46,563 bases of DNA from Bacteroidota bacterium (GTDB lineage: Bacteria > Bacteroidota > Bacteroidia > JAFLBG01): positions 1-46,563 of the forward strand of contig JAFLBG010000028.1 of the NCBI GenBank assembly GCA_017303975.1. Reading direction: 5' to 3'. The translations under genes were made by a program, and so were the position numbers. The notes under the pieces are model-generated. The model made no database searches, was not told the DNA's origin, and was given only the letters and a program-made list of their open reading frames with translations. Each line of letters opens with the position of its first letter. The first letter of the stretch is position 1. Below, piece by piece: positions 26,089-35,800 of the stretch.

Positions 26089-29000
26089 ATAGCATTATTT
26101 TTTTGTGTATAGTATTTTCCGATGTTTCTATTTGAATAATATAAACCCCATCATCTAATCCACTTACCCTTAGCTGTGCGTTTTTCAACGGCTTTAGGTA
26201 GTTAATCATTTTTACCTCTTGACCTAATTCATTTATCAACCTAATCCTTGTTACAATTTCATCTGTTGTTTCTACCATCAAAGTATTTGAAGCATTCACG
26301 TATATTTTAAATTCGGCCTCATCAATTAATTTTAAAGAGGTATTACTTAAATTAAAAACAACAACAGTTGCACTGGCTGTATCTGCGCATCCATAGGTGT
26401 TTTGAGCAATCATATCTAAAATAAAGGTCCCTGCTGTAGAATAAGAATAAACAGGAAGGCTATCTAAGCTAACATTTCCATCGCCAAAACTCCATGAATA
26501 AGTAGAGGCATTTAACGATGTATTTGCAATATGCAATTGAGCTTGTCCGTTTTGCAAATAAAGAGTATCATTTTGCAACTGAAAATTTGCACGTACCATA
26601 TTTGTGTCTGCATCAATTTTATAGGTTGCTGTATCTACGCACCCTGCAGCATCCGTAATCCAAACAGAGTAATTTCCACTAGACAAATTATTTATTTTAT
26701 TAGTTGTTTCTTGATTACTCCACAAATAGGTGTAAGGCGAAGTTCCGCCCACAACACTAAGTTCTATCTTACCATTGGAAACCCCGGCACAAGAGGCATT
26801 TACCAACATGGCAGATTTTGACAAAAGTGTAGGAGCTGTTATTTGCGTAGAATCTATAAAACTTCCGCATACACTATCTGTATTTTGAGTATAAATAAAA
26901 TAAGTACCCGCATACAAACCGCTAGCTGTATCTGCTGCAGTAAAATTTGAGTTAGCATACACAATATTGTTCGCACTATCTTTTATAGTAACATTCCAAC
27001 TACCAGAGTATTGTGGCAGAAGAGCTATTGCTCCATTTGCTGAATTCGAGCAAGAAAGATTCGTAGTTTCCTGTCTTGCAGGCGGAGGTAAGAAATGAAT
27101 TAAAAATCTTTTTACCGGATTGGGGGTTGTTGACAATGAAAAACTATATGTAGAATCCTGTACTAAATTCTTACGTACACCAGTAACTAAATCTTCTAGC
27201 ATAACGCATGTATTGTCGTCCGGAAGATTAAGCGCTTTTCTTTTCAAGGTATAAATTCCATTTACGCCTGCTTTTACATACATAGCTATGGTTCTTTGCT
27301 TTGTAGAATCAGAAAATGTATTTATGCAGGTTTGAACAAGATCTGCTGTTTCTGAGCTTAGATAAGGCGTTGTGGGATTTCCACTTGCTATTTTTAGTGC
27401 ATCAAACAAACTATCGTTATTATCGGTTGCTCCTTGCTTAAAGCGAATGAGCGTTTCGTCATAGTAGGAATTTTGATTGTTTGTCAATTTGAATTGAAGC
27501 ACATACGGGATTACAGTATTTTGCTTCCAAAACTGTGTAGCCGGATTGCTACCGGTTTTCACGCTTTCCGTCATGCTCAATACAGGACTTGCACCTGAAG
27601 TTTTCACCATAAATGCTTGGCTTGACGGAATAATATTTGTAGCCCCATTTACGCCCGGTCCTCCAACAGGATATGTTGCGTAATTTTGAGATGCATCGTT
27701 CCAGTAATATACAGTGTTACCTTGTATATTAGTTCTTGTCCATCCACTTCCAGCATCCCAATCTATCGCACTTGGATATGGATTACTTACTAAATTCCAT
27801 CCATCATCCGCATGGCTACTCGAGTTATATGTTACAGGAAGACTAATATTTCCTTTATTTGGAGTACCAGTCAAATCAAGAGTTACAGGAATATTGGTAG
27901 AATAAAAATAAACCGCATACCCTTTACCTACTACCATGGCATCTGTAACATTGCTAGGAATAGTCCATCCATTTGCAAAAGCGCCTGCAACCGACTCACT
28001 GTAAGAATAAACATTGCACCAATAAGAAGGCTGCGTTGTACCGGGAAATCCATCCATTCGCAATTCCGGAGTTAAGCCTCCAAGTGTTGCATTACTAATT
28101 GCAGAACCTACATATCTATATCCTTGTGCACCTGACACGTATCGTTGCATGGTAATATTTCCAGAAAAATTAGCAGGAGTACCAAGGGTTCCAATTGATG
28201 CCGTTCTGCTGGAGGAAGACAATAATGTAAATTGATTATTGGTGTTAAATGTTCCGGTACCGGACAGTGTAAACACATTAAGTAATCGTTGCGCTGTAGA
28301 TAAACTTACCGCTGCCCCGGAAGAAACTGTCATATTATAAAAATCTGCAGTAGCACTTCCTGAAATTGTTTGAGCACTACTTCCATTAAAAACAACGGTA
28401 CTTGTACCTGATGTAAATGTTCCTGAGTTAGACCAGTTACCAGCAAGGTTAATAGTATTAGAGCCTGCGGAAAGCGTGCTATTAGAGTTAATTGTTAAAT
28501 CTGTATTTACTGTAATATTGCTGCCTAATGTCTTTGTTCCTGCTCCACTAAAAGTAATATTATTAAACGTCTCTCCTCCTGTTTTAGTAATACTTTGAGA
28601 AAGTGTTCCTGTAAAAACAACCGTTCCAAATCGAGGTGTAAACGCACCACTATTGTCCCAGTTTCCTGCAACATTCAAAGCATAATTAGAAGAGCTTACA
28701 TCTAAGGTTCCACTAGTAATGGCAAGACTACCATTTAACGTGGCAGTTCCACCTAGTGTTTTTACAGCAGCCCCTGAAACGCCTAAATGATGGTAAGTTA
28801 TGCCCCTGATAGTTTGTGCGGAAGATGCTGTATAATTTACTGTATTGCCCGATGCAGATGCATCAATGCCTGTAAGCGTAAAGCTTGTTGCGCCAATATT
28901 TAAAACCGAATTTGTACTGTTAGTTAAAGTGCTCGAACCAGCTAAAGTTCCAGTAACACTAAGAGTCCCAGTGTTGGTCGCAGTTGCGTTTACAGTTAGT

Positions 29001-32000
29001 TTTGCTAATGATCCATTTCCACTGATTGTTTGCCCTGCAGTTGTTTGTAGTAAAATGCCAACTGACGAACTTGAGAGTGTGGAGTTGAGTGTTAAGCCAC
29101 CTGTACTTGTAAGAACACCTGCAACAGAACCAATGATATTTCCAGTTGAACTTATTACAATTCCTCCTGTACCCACATTGGTTGTATTTGGTGCAGTCCA
29201 ATTTGCAATTCCATTAATGGTTAATTTTGTACAAGCACCAGGATTAGCGTTCATCGTTACGGTATGAGTTGCAGCAATCTCTACGTAATCTCCAGCAACA
29301 GGCGCTACACCACCAACCCAAGTTCCACCAGCAGTCCAGTTACCTGATGTGGTACTCACAATCGTAGCACGCACAACCACAGGTAATGTAACTATTTCAT
29401 TTGCGCCACACAATCTAGTAACGTTAACGCTTACGCTGGCTGTAGGAGTTGCGGTTCCCCAATTAACGGTAATAGCATTGGAAGTTCCTCCGCTTGCTTG
29501 TGTCCCACCTGTTATTGTCCAATTGTATGTATAACCCGGAACATTAGTAACCGAATAAGATACGCCAGATTGTAAACTTGCTACAGAAGCCAATCCGGTA
29601 ATAGTAGATGTTGGAATTGGATTTATATTTACAGTAGAAGTAACTGCTGTGTTATTATCTCCACAATCGTTTTGCTCTACCACTTGCACGTATCCTATCA
29701 TTCCAGTTCCACCCCAATTAACGGTTATAGAATTAGTAGTGCCACCACTTGCTTGTGTACCACCGGTAATCGACCATGTATAAATATTCCCTGGAGTATT
29801 TGTAACGGAATAAGCTACTCCTAATGTACTTGTACACACTGATGTTAAGCCTGTAATAGAGGAAACATTAAATGCAGAACAAGCAGCACTACCCAGAGCA
29901 AATTGAGCCGAGAGTCCACTAAGTGCGCTTCGCTTAGCTATTGGGCTAGTTGCCGCTACATGCGTCCCGTTCATAGACCACGGATTTCCAGAAGTCGTTC
30001 TATATAAAATTCGAGTGGATGGTTTAATGGTATAACTTGTAAATCCTGTACCGGTAAGCTCTAAGGCATAATTTGTACTTGCTAATCCATCTGCTGCCGT
30101 TAAATCCCAGTATCCTTCTGTAAATTGATTTGCGATACTAAAACCTCCATCTGAAATTGGTAAGCCACTTGCACCTGGATTTGTAGAAACAAACTCAGTG
30201 GTAAGAGAACCATTTGTTAAATTTGTAAAAGTAAGTTGTGCTTTTCGATTGTATGATGCTGTTCCAACAGGAAATACAATAGCTACACCGGTTGCGTTTA
30301 TCCAGCGTTTAAACTTTCCTACAATGGTTCCTGCGGTATAATTAAATGTACCCACAGAAGCCGTACTAGTTCCAACTGTTAGCGTATTCGACCCACAAGA
30401 AACAATTCCGGCTGTTTGCGTAAGAATATTTGTTACACCAACATTATTATTTAGCACTAAACTACCTGCCGATTTATTTAATGTAAGATTATAAAACGTT
30501 TCCCCACCTGATTTTGTAAGATTCTGTGTGCCTGTACCATTGAATGTGACTGTACCAGTGCCTGGGGTAAAAGTGCCACTATTAGACCAATGCCTGCCAA
30601 GTGTGAATGCAAAATTATTTGCATTAAAAGCTCCGGAGCTAATTGTAAAATCATTAAAAACCGTTAATGCAGAAGCTAGTTGTGCTGTTGCATTTGAACT
30701 ATTCACAACTAAATTAGCTAATGAAACGGCCGAATTTATTTGAATTGTTTGTGATACGGGAGTTGACGCATTGCCAATTTGAAGTGTACCATCTGTAACA
30801 TTTAGTATTCCGTCAGAAGCTAAAAACCCTAAATTTGTTGCACCGGATTGCTGAATAACAATAGTTCCTCCCGACATAGTAAATATAGAACCAACTACAT
30901 CCATCTGAAATGGCGCAAGTGCAGCCGTTGTCGAACCTATTGTTGGCACAGTAAGAGTACCTCCGGACATTAGAAAGGTGGTAATAGTAACATTGTTAAC
31001 CCTATCTAATCGACCTGCAATATTCAATGCACCTCCTGTTATCTCTAGGGACCCTCCATAGGAAGTAATGTTTTCATTTATTGCATCACCCACGTTAACA
31101 GTGCCGGAACTTACTTTTATTCCTCCATAAAGAGATATTGTACCTAAACAATTTACAGTTGCAGTAGAACTATTAATCCAAAAACCTCCCGTTGTAGGCA
31201 CGGCAGCAGCTCCAGAAAAAGGCGTTACCGTTAATGAACTAACAGTAGATAATTTAAATGTGCCATTTGTTATCGTAAGAAAATTTGAGGCCGCGGAAAA
31301 ATTAGTACTTGTAATATCTAAAATATTATTGGCAGAAGTTCCCATATTCGTTGTGATACGGTTGAAGTTACTTGTTCCTCCACTACCACTGATACTCTGA
31401 CTTCCATTTTTACTGAAAGTAATATTTGCCAAACTGTTTCCATCGGTAGCCATATTTACAGTACCACTATTTACAATATCCCCAGATAAATTTATTACAT
31501 GAGTTGTGTTAGAAGCTGTATTCACATCAAAAGTTGCACCAGAGCTTACTGTTATATCACCTGTAACCGTAATAGTTCGTATTGTGGTATTATTTCCAAT
31601 TCTCAAAACTCCACTAGTACCTTGACCAACAGTAAGATTAAAACACGAGGCATTTGAATTTATAGTTACCGTATGCCCATCAGCAATTGTAACATTATCA
31701 ACAGAAGTAGGTACTGTACCTGAACTCCAAGTAGCTCCTGAATTCCAGTTTCCGGATACAGTAGAGGTAATAGTACCTGCATTAAGTGTTGCTTGATTGC
31801 CTGATAATTCGGCACTAACAGCACCTTCTGTTACTGCATATACTTTCCAATAGTAAGTGGTGCTTGGCAACAATCCTGTTTGAGCAGATGTTGTGGCATT
31901 GGCTGCGGTTCGAGTAATATATGTATATGTAACATCGTCCTCTGAACGGTAAATAGCATAGCCAACTTCATTGGTAGCCCAATTAGTCCAATTTAAAGTC

Positions 32001-32839
32001 ATTCCTGCATTTGTAACTCCGGTGAATGTAAGTGAACCAGACGGAGCTGCGGGTGTAGAAGGAGTAAAAGTAAGTTTAGAGTCTGAAGCAGGAATGGTTG
32101 CAAGCGTATGTGTTTCACCGTTATTAAAGGTAGCGGTATTGGCCGTTTGTTGCGCATTTAGCTGAGCCAACGTGGCAGTACCACTTACTGTGGCTGCATT
32201 TATACCACAACTATATGACCATCCTGCAGTACCCGGAGTCATCGTTCCATATACAAATTCAATTACACCTGATGTTTCGTATAACTTTACCTGAAAATTA
32301 AGATCGGGTGTTGTATTGCCATATACTGCCATATTAATCCACTCTACCGTTAAAACTCTATTAGGGGTAGAACCGCTTACTTCATATTTTATACTACTAC
32401 CTAACGGATCGCCACCACCTTGTGTGGTCATATCATCATACATGGGTGCAAGTGCCAACAGTGTACCTCCAGAACCGGGGGTAGTACCCGCACCTGAAAA
32501 TTGTGTATTATCATATCCATAGGCACCGGTTGTAGGACCACCATCTGCTGTTGATGAAGAAAAATCTATGTAGCCATTTGTAGATACATTAAACTGAGTA
32601 TATCTAGTCCCGTTATACCAAAAATCAAAGCCAATATTTGTCAGGTTACTTCTATTATCATCTTGACTAAAACCACCAACATATCGCCAACTACTTACCG
32701 GGGTACCAGTTGAGGCAATAGAGGTATAACTTATTCCTGTACTTCTAGTTACGGTATATGTTGCAAGGCTTTGAGTGTAACCAGATATAGAGATTACAGA
32801 AAAAAGTACGACTACTATTTTATAAATAACCTTTGTCAT
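26075..32839 (-). CDS. Giant T9SS-exported surface protein (2254 aa) with FN3, PKD-like, SprB-like and PKD domains
   Basis: A signal peptide (residues 1-22) is followed by a beta domain to about 255 (DFWYNGTRYTQFNVSTNGYIDF), resembling a nidogen- or lectin-like head. One fibronectin type III domain lies at about 262-347. Then comes a long Ser/Thr/Gly/Asn-rich beta-helix-like body with modules opening GNWNSGATW...GTVPTSVDNVTI (357) and GNWTAGGTW (1160). Two PKD-like domains lie near 992-1050 and 1077-1134 (YTWSITGGTQASGGT, YNWTITGGTQASGGT). From about residue 1495 the protein is paralogous to its upstream neighbour. The end holds a SprB-like repeat (CAGVSNGKIELSVVGGTSPYTY), a PKD domain near 2100-2157 (YSWSFGDGN), and a T9SS sorting domain (2170-2254) with a weak YPNP segment. 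It is an adhesin- or gliding-type surface protein by inference. It starts 5 bases after the previous gene. Confidence 0.88.
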   Translation of the reverse strand: MTKVIYKIVVVLFSVISISGYTQSLATYTVTRSTGISYTSIASTGTPVSSWRYVGGFSQDDNRSNLTNIGFDFWYNGTRYTQFNVSTNGYIDFSSSTADGGPTTGAYGYDNTQFSGAGTTPGSGGTLLALAPMYDDMTTQGGGDPLGSSIKYEVSGSTPNRVLTVEWINMAVYGNTTPDLNFQVKLYETSGVIEFVYGTMTPGTAGWSYSCGINAATVSGTATLAQLNAQQTANTATFNNGETHTLATIPASDSKLTFTPSTPAAPSGSLTFTGVTNAGMTLNWTNWATNEVGYAIYRSEDDVTYTYITRTAANATTSAQTGLLPSTTYYWKVYAVTEGAVSAELSGNQATLNAGTITSTVSGNWNSGATWSSGTVPTSVDNVTIADGHTVTINSNASCFNLTVGQGTSGVLRIGNNTTIRTITVTGDITVSSGATFDVNTASNTTHVINLSGDIVNSGTVNMATDGNSLANITFSKNGSQSISGSGGTSNFNRITTNMGTSANNILDITSTNFSAASNFLTITNGTFKLSTVSSLTVTPFSGAAAVPTTGGFWINSSTATVNCLGTISLYGGIKVSSGTVNVGDAINENITSYGGSLEITGGALNIAGRLDRVNNVTITTFLMSGGTLTVPTIGSTTAALAPFQMDVVGSIFTMSGGTIVIQQSGATNLGFLASDGILNVTDGTLQIGNASTPVSQTIQINSAVSLANLVVNSSNATAQLASALTVFNDFTISSGAFNANNFAFTLGRHWSNSGTFTPGTGTVTFNGTGTQNLTKSGGETFYNLTLNKSAGSLVLNNNVGVTNILTQTAGIVSCGSNTLTVGTSTASVGTFNYTAGTIVGKFKRWINATGVAIVFPVGTASYNRKAQLTFTNLTNGSLTTEFVSTNPGASGLPISDGGFSIANQFTEGYWDLTAADGLASTNYALELTGTGFTSYTIKPSTRILYRTTSGNPWSMNGTHVAATSPIAKRSALSGLSAQFALGSAACSAFNVSSITGLTSVCTSTLGVAYSVTNTPGNIYTWSITGGTQASGGTTNSITVNWGGTGMIGYVQVVEQNDCGDNNTAVTSTVNINPIPTSTITGLASVASLQSGVSYSVTNVPGYTYNWTITGGTQASGGTSNAITVNWGTATPTASVSVNVTRLCGANEIVTLPVVVRATIVSTTSGNWTAGGTWVGGVAPVAGDYVEIAATHTVTMNANPGACTKLTINGIANWTAPNTTNVGTGGIVISSTGNIIGSVAGVLTSTGGLTLNSTLSSSSVGILLQTTAGQTISGNGSLAKLTVNATATNTGTLSVTGTLAGSSTLTNSTNSVLNIGATSFTLTGIDASASGNTVNYTASSAQTIRGITYHHLGVSGAAVKTLGGTATLNGSLAITSGTLDVSSSNYALNVAGNWDNSGAFTPRFGTVVFTGTLSQSITKTGGETFNNITFSGAGTKTLGSNITVNTDLTINSNSTLSAGSNTINLAGNWSNSGTFTSGTSTVVFNGSSAQTISGSATADFYNMTVSSGAAVSLSTAQRLLNVFTLSGTGTFNTNNQFTLLSSSSRTASIGTLGTPANFSGNITMQRYVSGAQGYRYVGSAISNATLGGLTPELRMDGFPGTTQPSYWCNVYSYSESVAGAFANGWTIPSNVTDAMVVGKGYAVYFYSTNIPVTLDLTGTPNKGNISLPVTYNSSSHADDGWNLVSNPYPSAIDWDAGSGWTRTNIQGNTVYYWNDASQNYATYPVGGPGVNGATNIIPSSQAFMVKTSGASPVLSMTESVKTGSNPATQFWKQNTVIPYVLQFKLTNNQNSYYDETLIRFKQGATDNNDSLFDALKIASGNPTTPYLSSETADLVQTCINTFSDSTKQRTIAMYVKAGVNGIYTLKRKALNLPDDNTCVMLEDLVTGVRKNLVQDSTYSFSLSTTPNPVKRFLIHFLPPPARQETTNLSCSNSANGAIALLPQYSGSWNVTIKDSANNIVYANSNFTAADTASGLYAGTYFIYTQNTDSVCGSFIDSTQITAPTLLSKSAMLVNASCAGVSNGKIELSVVGGTSPYTYLWSNQETTNKINNLSSGNYSVWITDAAGCVDTATYKIDADTNMVRANFQLQNDTLYLQNGQAQLHIANTSLNASTYSWSFGDGNVSLDSLPVYSYSTAGTFILDMIAQNTYGCADTASATVVVFNLSNTSLKLIDEAEFKIYVNASNTLMVETTDEIVTRIRLINELGQEVKMINYLKPLKNAQLRVSGLDDGVYIIQIETSENTIHKKIMLYDIR
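26078..28395 (-). repeat. Paralogous C-terminal block, copy 1
   Basis: About 760 codons that match 32848-35180 in the neighbouring gene, from TADFYNMTV to the end. Identity looks highest in the middle, where long runs such as SNPYPSAIDWDAGSGW are the same in both, and falls toward both ends. Confidence 0.9.
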
Positions 32840-32844
32840 TTTAC

Positions 32845-35800
32845 CTATTCAATATATGTTTTTTTTGTAAATATTCTATTAGGTGTTTCTATTACCACCA
32901 TATAAAACCCTGTTGGAACGCGTGGAATATTGTACATGTACTCTCCTGATGTTTCTTTCGCAAATTCTTTTTCTATTACTTTTTGTCCAAGTAAATTTGT
33001 CAATTTAAAAGTACCACCATTTGCAAAAAGATTGCTAACATCAAAAAGAACAATTGATGAGTTGGTGGCACTAATTCTTAACTCATCTAGTGTATGGGCT
33101 GCATCTGTCTGCAAAATTTGTTGATTTAGTATTGTAATGATTTTTTCCAATGTGTCAGGACAACCACTATTGTCATAGGCTACGAGCCTTATGACATAAT
33201 TCCCTTGCTGATTATAAATGTGCAAAGGAATTGAATCTGTAGATTGAAATCCATCTCCAAAATCCCACATATAGTTTGAAGCATTTGCTGAATTATTAGT
33301 CAACTGCAGGTTAGCTTGCCCATTAACAAGTACTAATGTATCTTGCAATAAACTAAAATTTGCAAGAGTTAGGGTAGTATCTGCATTAATATAATAATTG
33401 AAGGTATCACGGCACATGTTGCTGTCAAAAACAATAACACTATAATTGCCTGCACTCAAATAGCTGATAGTACTTGTTGTTTCTTGATTGCTCCAAACAT
33501 AGGAATAGGGTATTGTTCCACCACCAACTGTTATAGAAACTGCACCGTTAGCTATTTCTGTGCACGATGCCTTTGTAAGTGTTTCTGAAACCTCCAGAGG
33601 CAACGCATCTACAAGTAATACGGTATCAATGCTCGCACCACAAACACTATTTGAATTGACAGAACTGATATAGTAACTGCCGGACGACAAATTCTTAATG
33701 GTATCGAGAGGCTGAGAGATTGAATTGTTTTGATAAACTATAGCATTTGTAGAGTCTCGGAGAGTTGTATTCCAAATACCTTGTTGCGAGGACGAAACAA
33801 CAATTGCCCCATTTGATTGGCCAAAACAAAGAGGTGCTATTGTAGCGTATGTTACCGGAGGCGGAATAATATGCAACATAAATCTTTTTACTGCGCTTAC
33901 AGAAGTATTTAATGAAAACATGTAAACACTATCATTATTCAAATTAATTTTTGAGCCTAGAATAAGGTCTTCTAGCACTACACAGTTTTTATTATCAGGT
34001 AAATTCATCAGCGTTTTTCTTAGTGTGTACGTTCCATTAACGCCCGCCTTTACATATATAGGAATTGAAAAGTATTGCAACGAGTCTGAATAGGTGTTAA
34101 TACAAACCTGCACAGAATCGTCTGTCTCTGTACTTAAATAAGGAGTGCTAGGATTGCCGCTTGCTATTTTTAAAGCATCAAACAAGCTATCGTTATTATC
34201 AGTAGCTCCTTGTTTAAAACGAATCAATGTTTCATCAAAATAATTATTCTGATTATTGGTTAATTTCAACTGAATTGCAAATGGCTGATTCATGTTTTGT
34301 TTCCAAAACTGGGTAGAAGGATTTGTATTTGTTTTAACACTCTCTGTCATATCCAAAACAGGGCTTGCAGCTGAAGCCTTTACCATAAATCCTTGTCCAG
34401 AGGGAATAACATTAGAACCTCCATTTATTCCTGGACCACCTAACGGATACGTTGCATAATTCTGTGCAGCATCATTCCAATAATAAATTGTGTTGCCTTG
34501 AATATTTGTTCTTGTCCATCCACTGCCGGCATCCCAATCAATAGCGCTAGGATATGGATTACTAACTAAGTTCCATCCATCGTCTGCGTGAGGAGTTGAA
34601 TTGTATGTTACAGGCAAACTAATTGGGCCTTTGTTCGGAGTACCTGTTAAATCTAGCGTTACAGGTATATTCGTAGAGTAAAAGTAAATTGCGTATCCTT
34701 TGCCAGGTATCATGGCATCGCTTATATCACTAGGAATAGTCCATCCATTTGAAAAACTACCTGATGCCGCTTCGTTATATGTATACACATTGCACCACCA
34801 TCCGGGAGCTGTTGCACCAGGAAATCCATCCATTCGTATTTCAGGTGTTAAGCCGGCCAGAGTGGCATTGCTTATAGGAGCTGAAACATATCTGTATCCT
34901 TGTGCTCCTGATACATAACGCTGCATCGTTATATCCCCGGAAAAATTAGCTGGTGTTCCCAAAGCAGCAATACCGGCTGTTCTGGAAGCACTTGAAAGCA
35001 ATGTTAAAAAATTATTTGTCGTAAATAGTCCGGTTCCACTCAAGGTAAGTTCGTTTACTAATCGCTGTGCGCTAGACAGACTAACACTTGCGCCATTAGC
35101 AACAGTTATATTATAAAAATCTGTTTGTGTTCCACTGATTGCTTGCGCTACACTTCCATTAAAATTTAAGGTGGATGAATTTGTTGTAGCATCAATAGTT
35201 GCGCTACCTGCCACTGAAAAATTGCCTGCAATGTTTGTTGTTCCTGTTAACAGTGTTTTTACACCGGCATTAGAAACCGACAAATTGTGGTAACTTATTT
35301 GTGCGATACTTTGAGCTCCACTTCCGTTGTAAACAATAGATGTTGAATTTGCAGTAGCATTAGCTGCGGCAGTACCGGTAACTGTGAACGTGCTAGCTAT
35401 ATTAGTGGTTCCGGCTGCAATTGTCTTAGTTCCTGCATTCGAAAAAATTAAATCATTATAAGAAGTATTCCTTACTATTTGCGCGCCACTACCATTATAA
35501 TCAAATGTGCCTGTGCCACAAGTAAATGTACCTGTTTGTGTGTTGTTTCCGCCTAAATTAATTCTGCCTGTACTTGTTGATAATCTTCCTGCACCACTTA
35601 GTGTTCCGGTTACACTAAGAGTATTGGTAGTAATACCAAATGTGGTATTAGTTGCTCCTAATACCAAATTACCTAAAACAGAAGTAAGAGTTCCTGTAGG
35701 AGCTTTAGTTACCGTAGAAGTGCCACCGCTTACTGTCAGGTTTCCATAATTGGGAGTAGATGATATTGACTGCGAAGCTGTATTAGATTGATATGTAACT

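Noticed and set aside
28959-29201. Cys/Trp-rich 80-aa minus-strand frame
   Set aside because: It is an alternate frame of the same strand within the giant gene. The Asn/Cys/Trp richness reflects Thr and Gly codons read out of frame.
28845-29267. A 140-aa plus-strand open frame rich in Val, Pro and Ala opposite the giant gene
   Set aside because: It is the mirror of Thr/Gly/Asn-rich coding on the other strand. Similar Val/Pro-rich frames appear opposite many parts of both giant genes, which is a composition effect.
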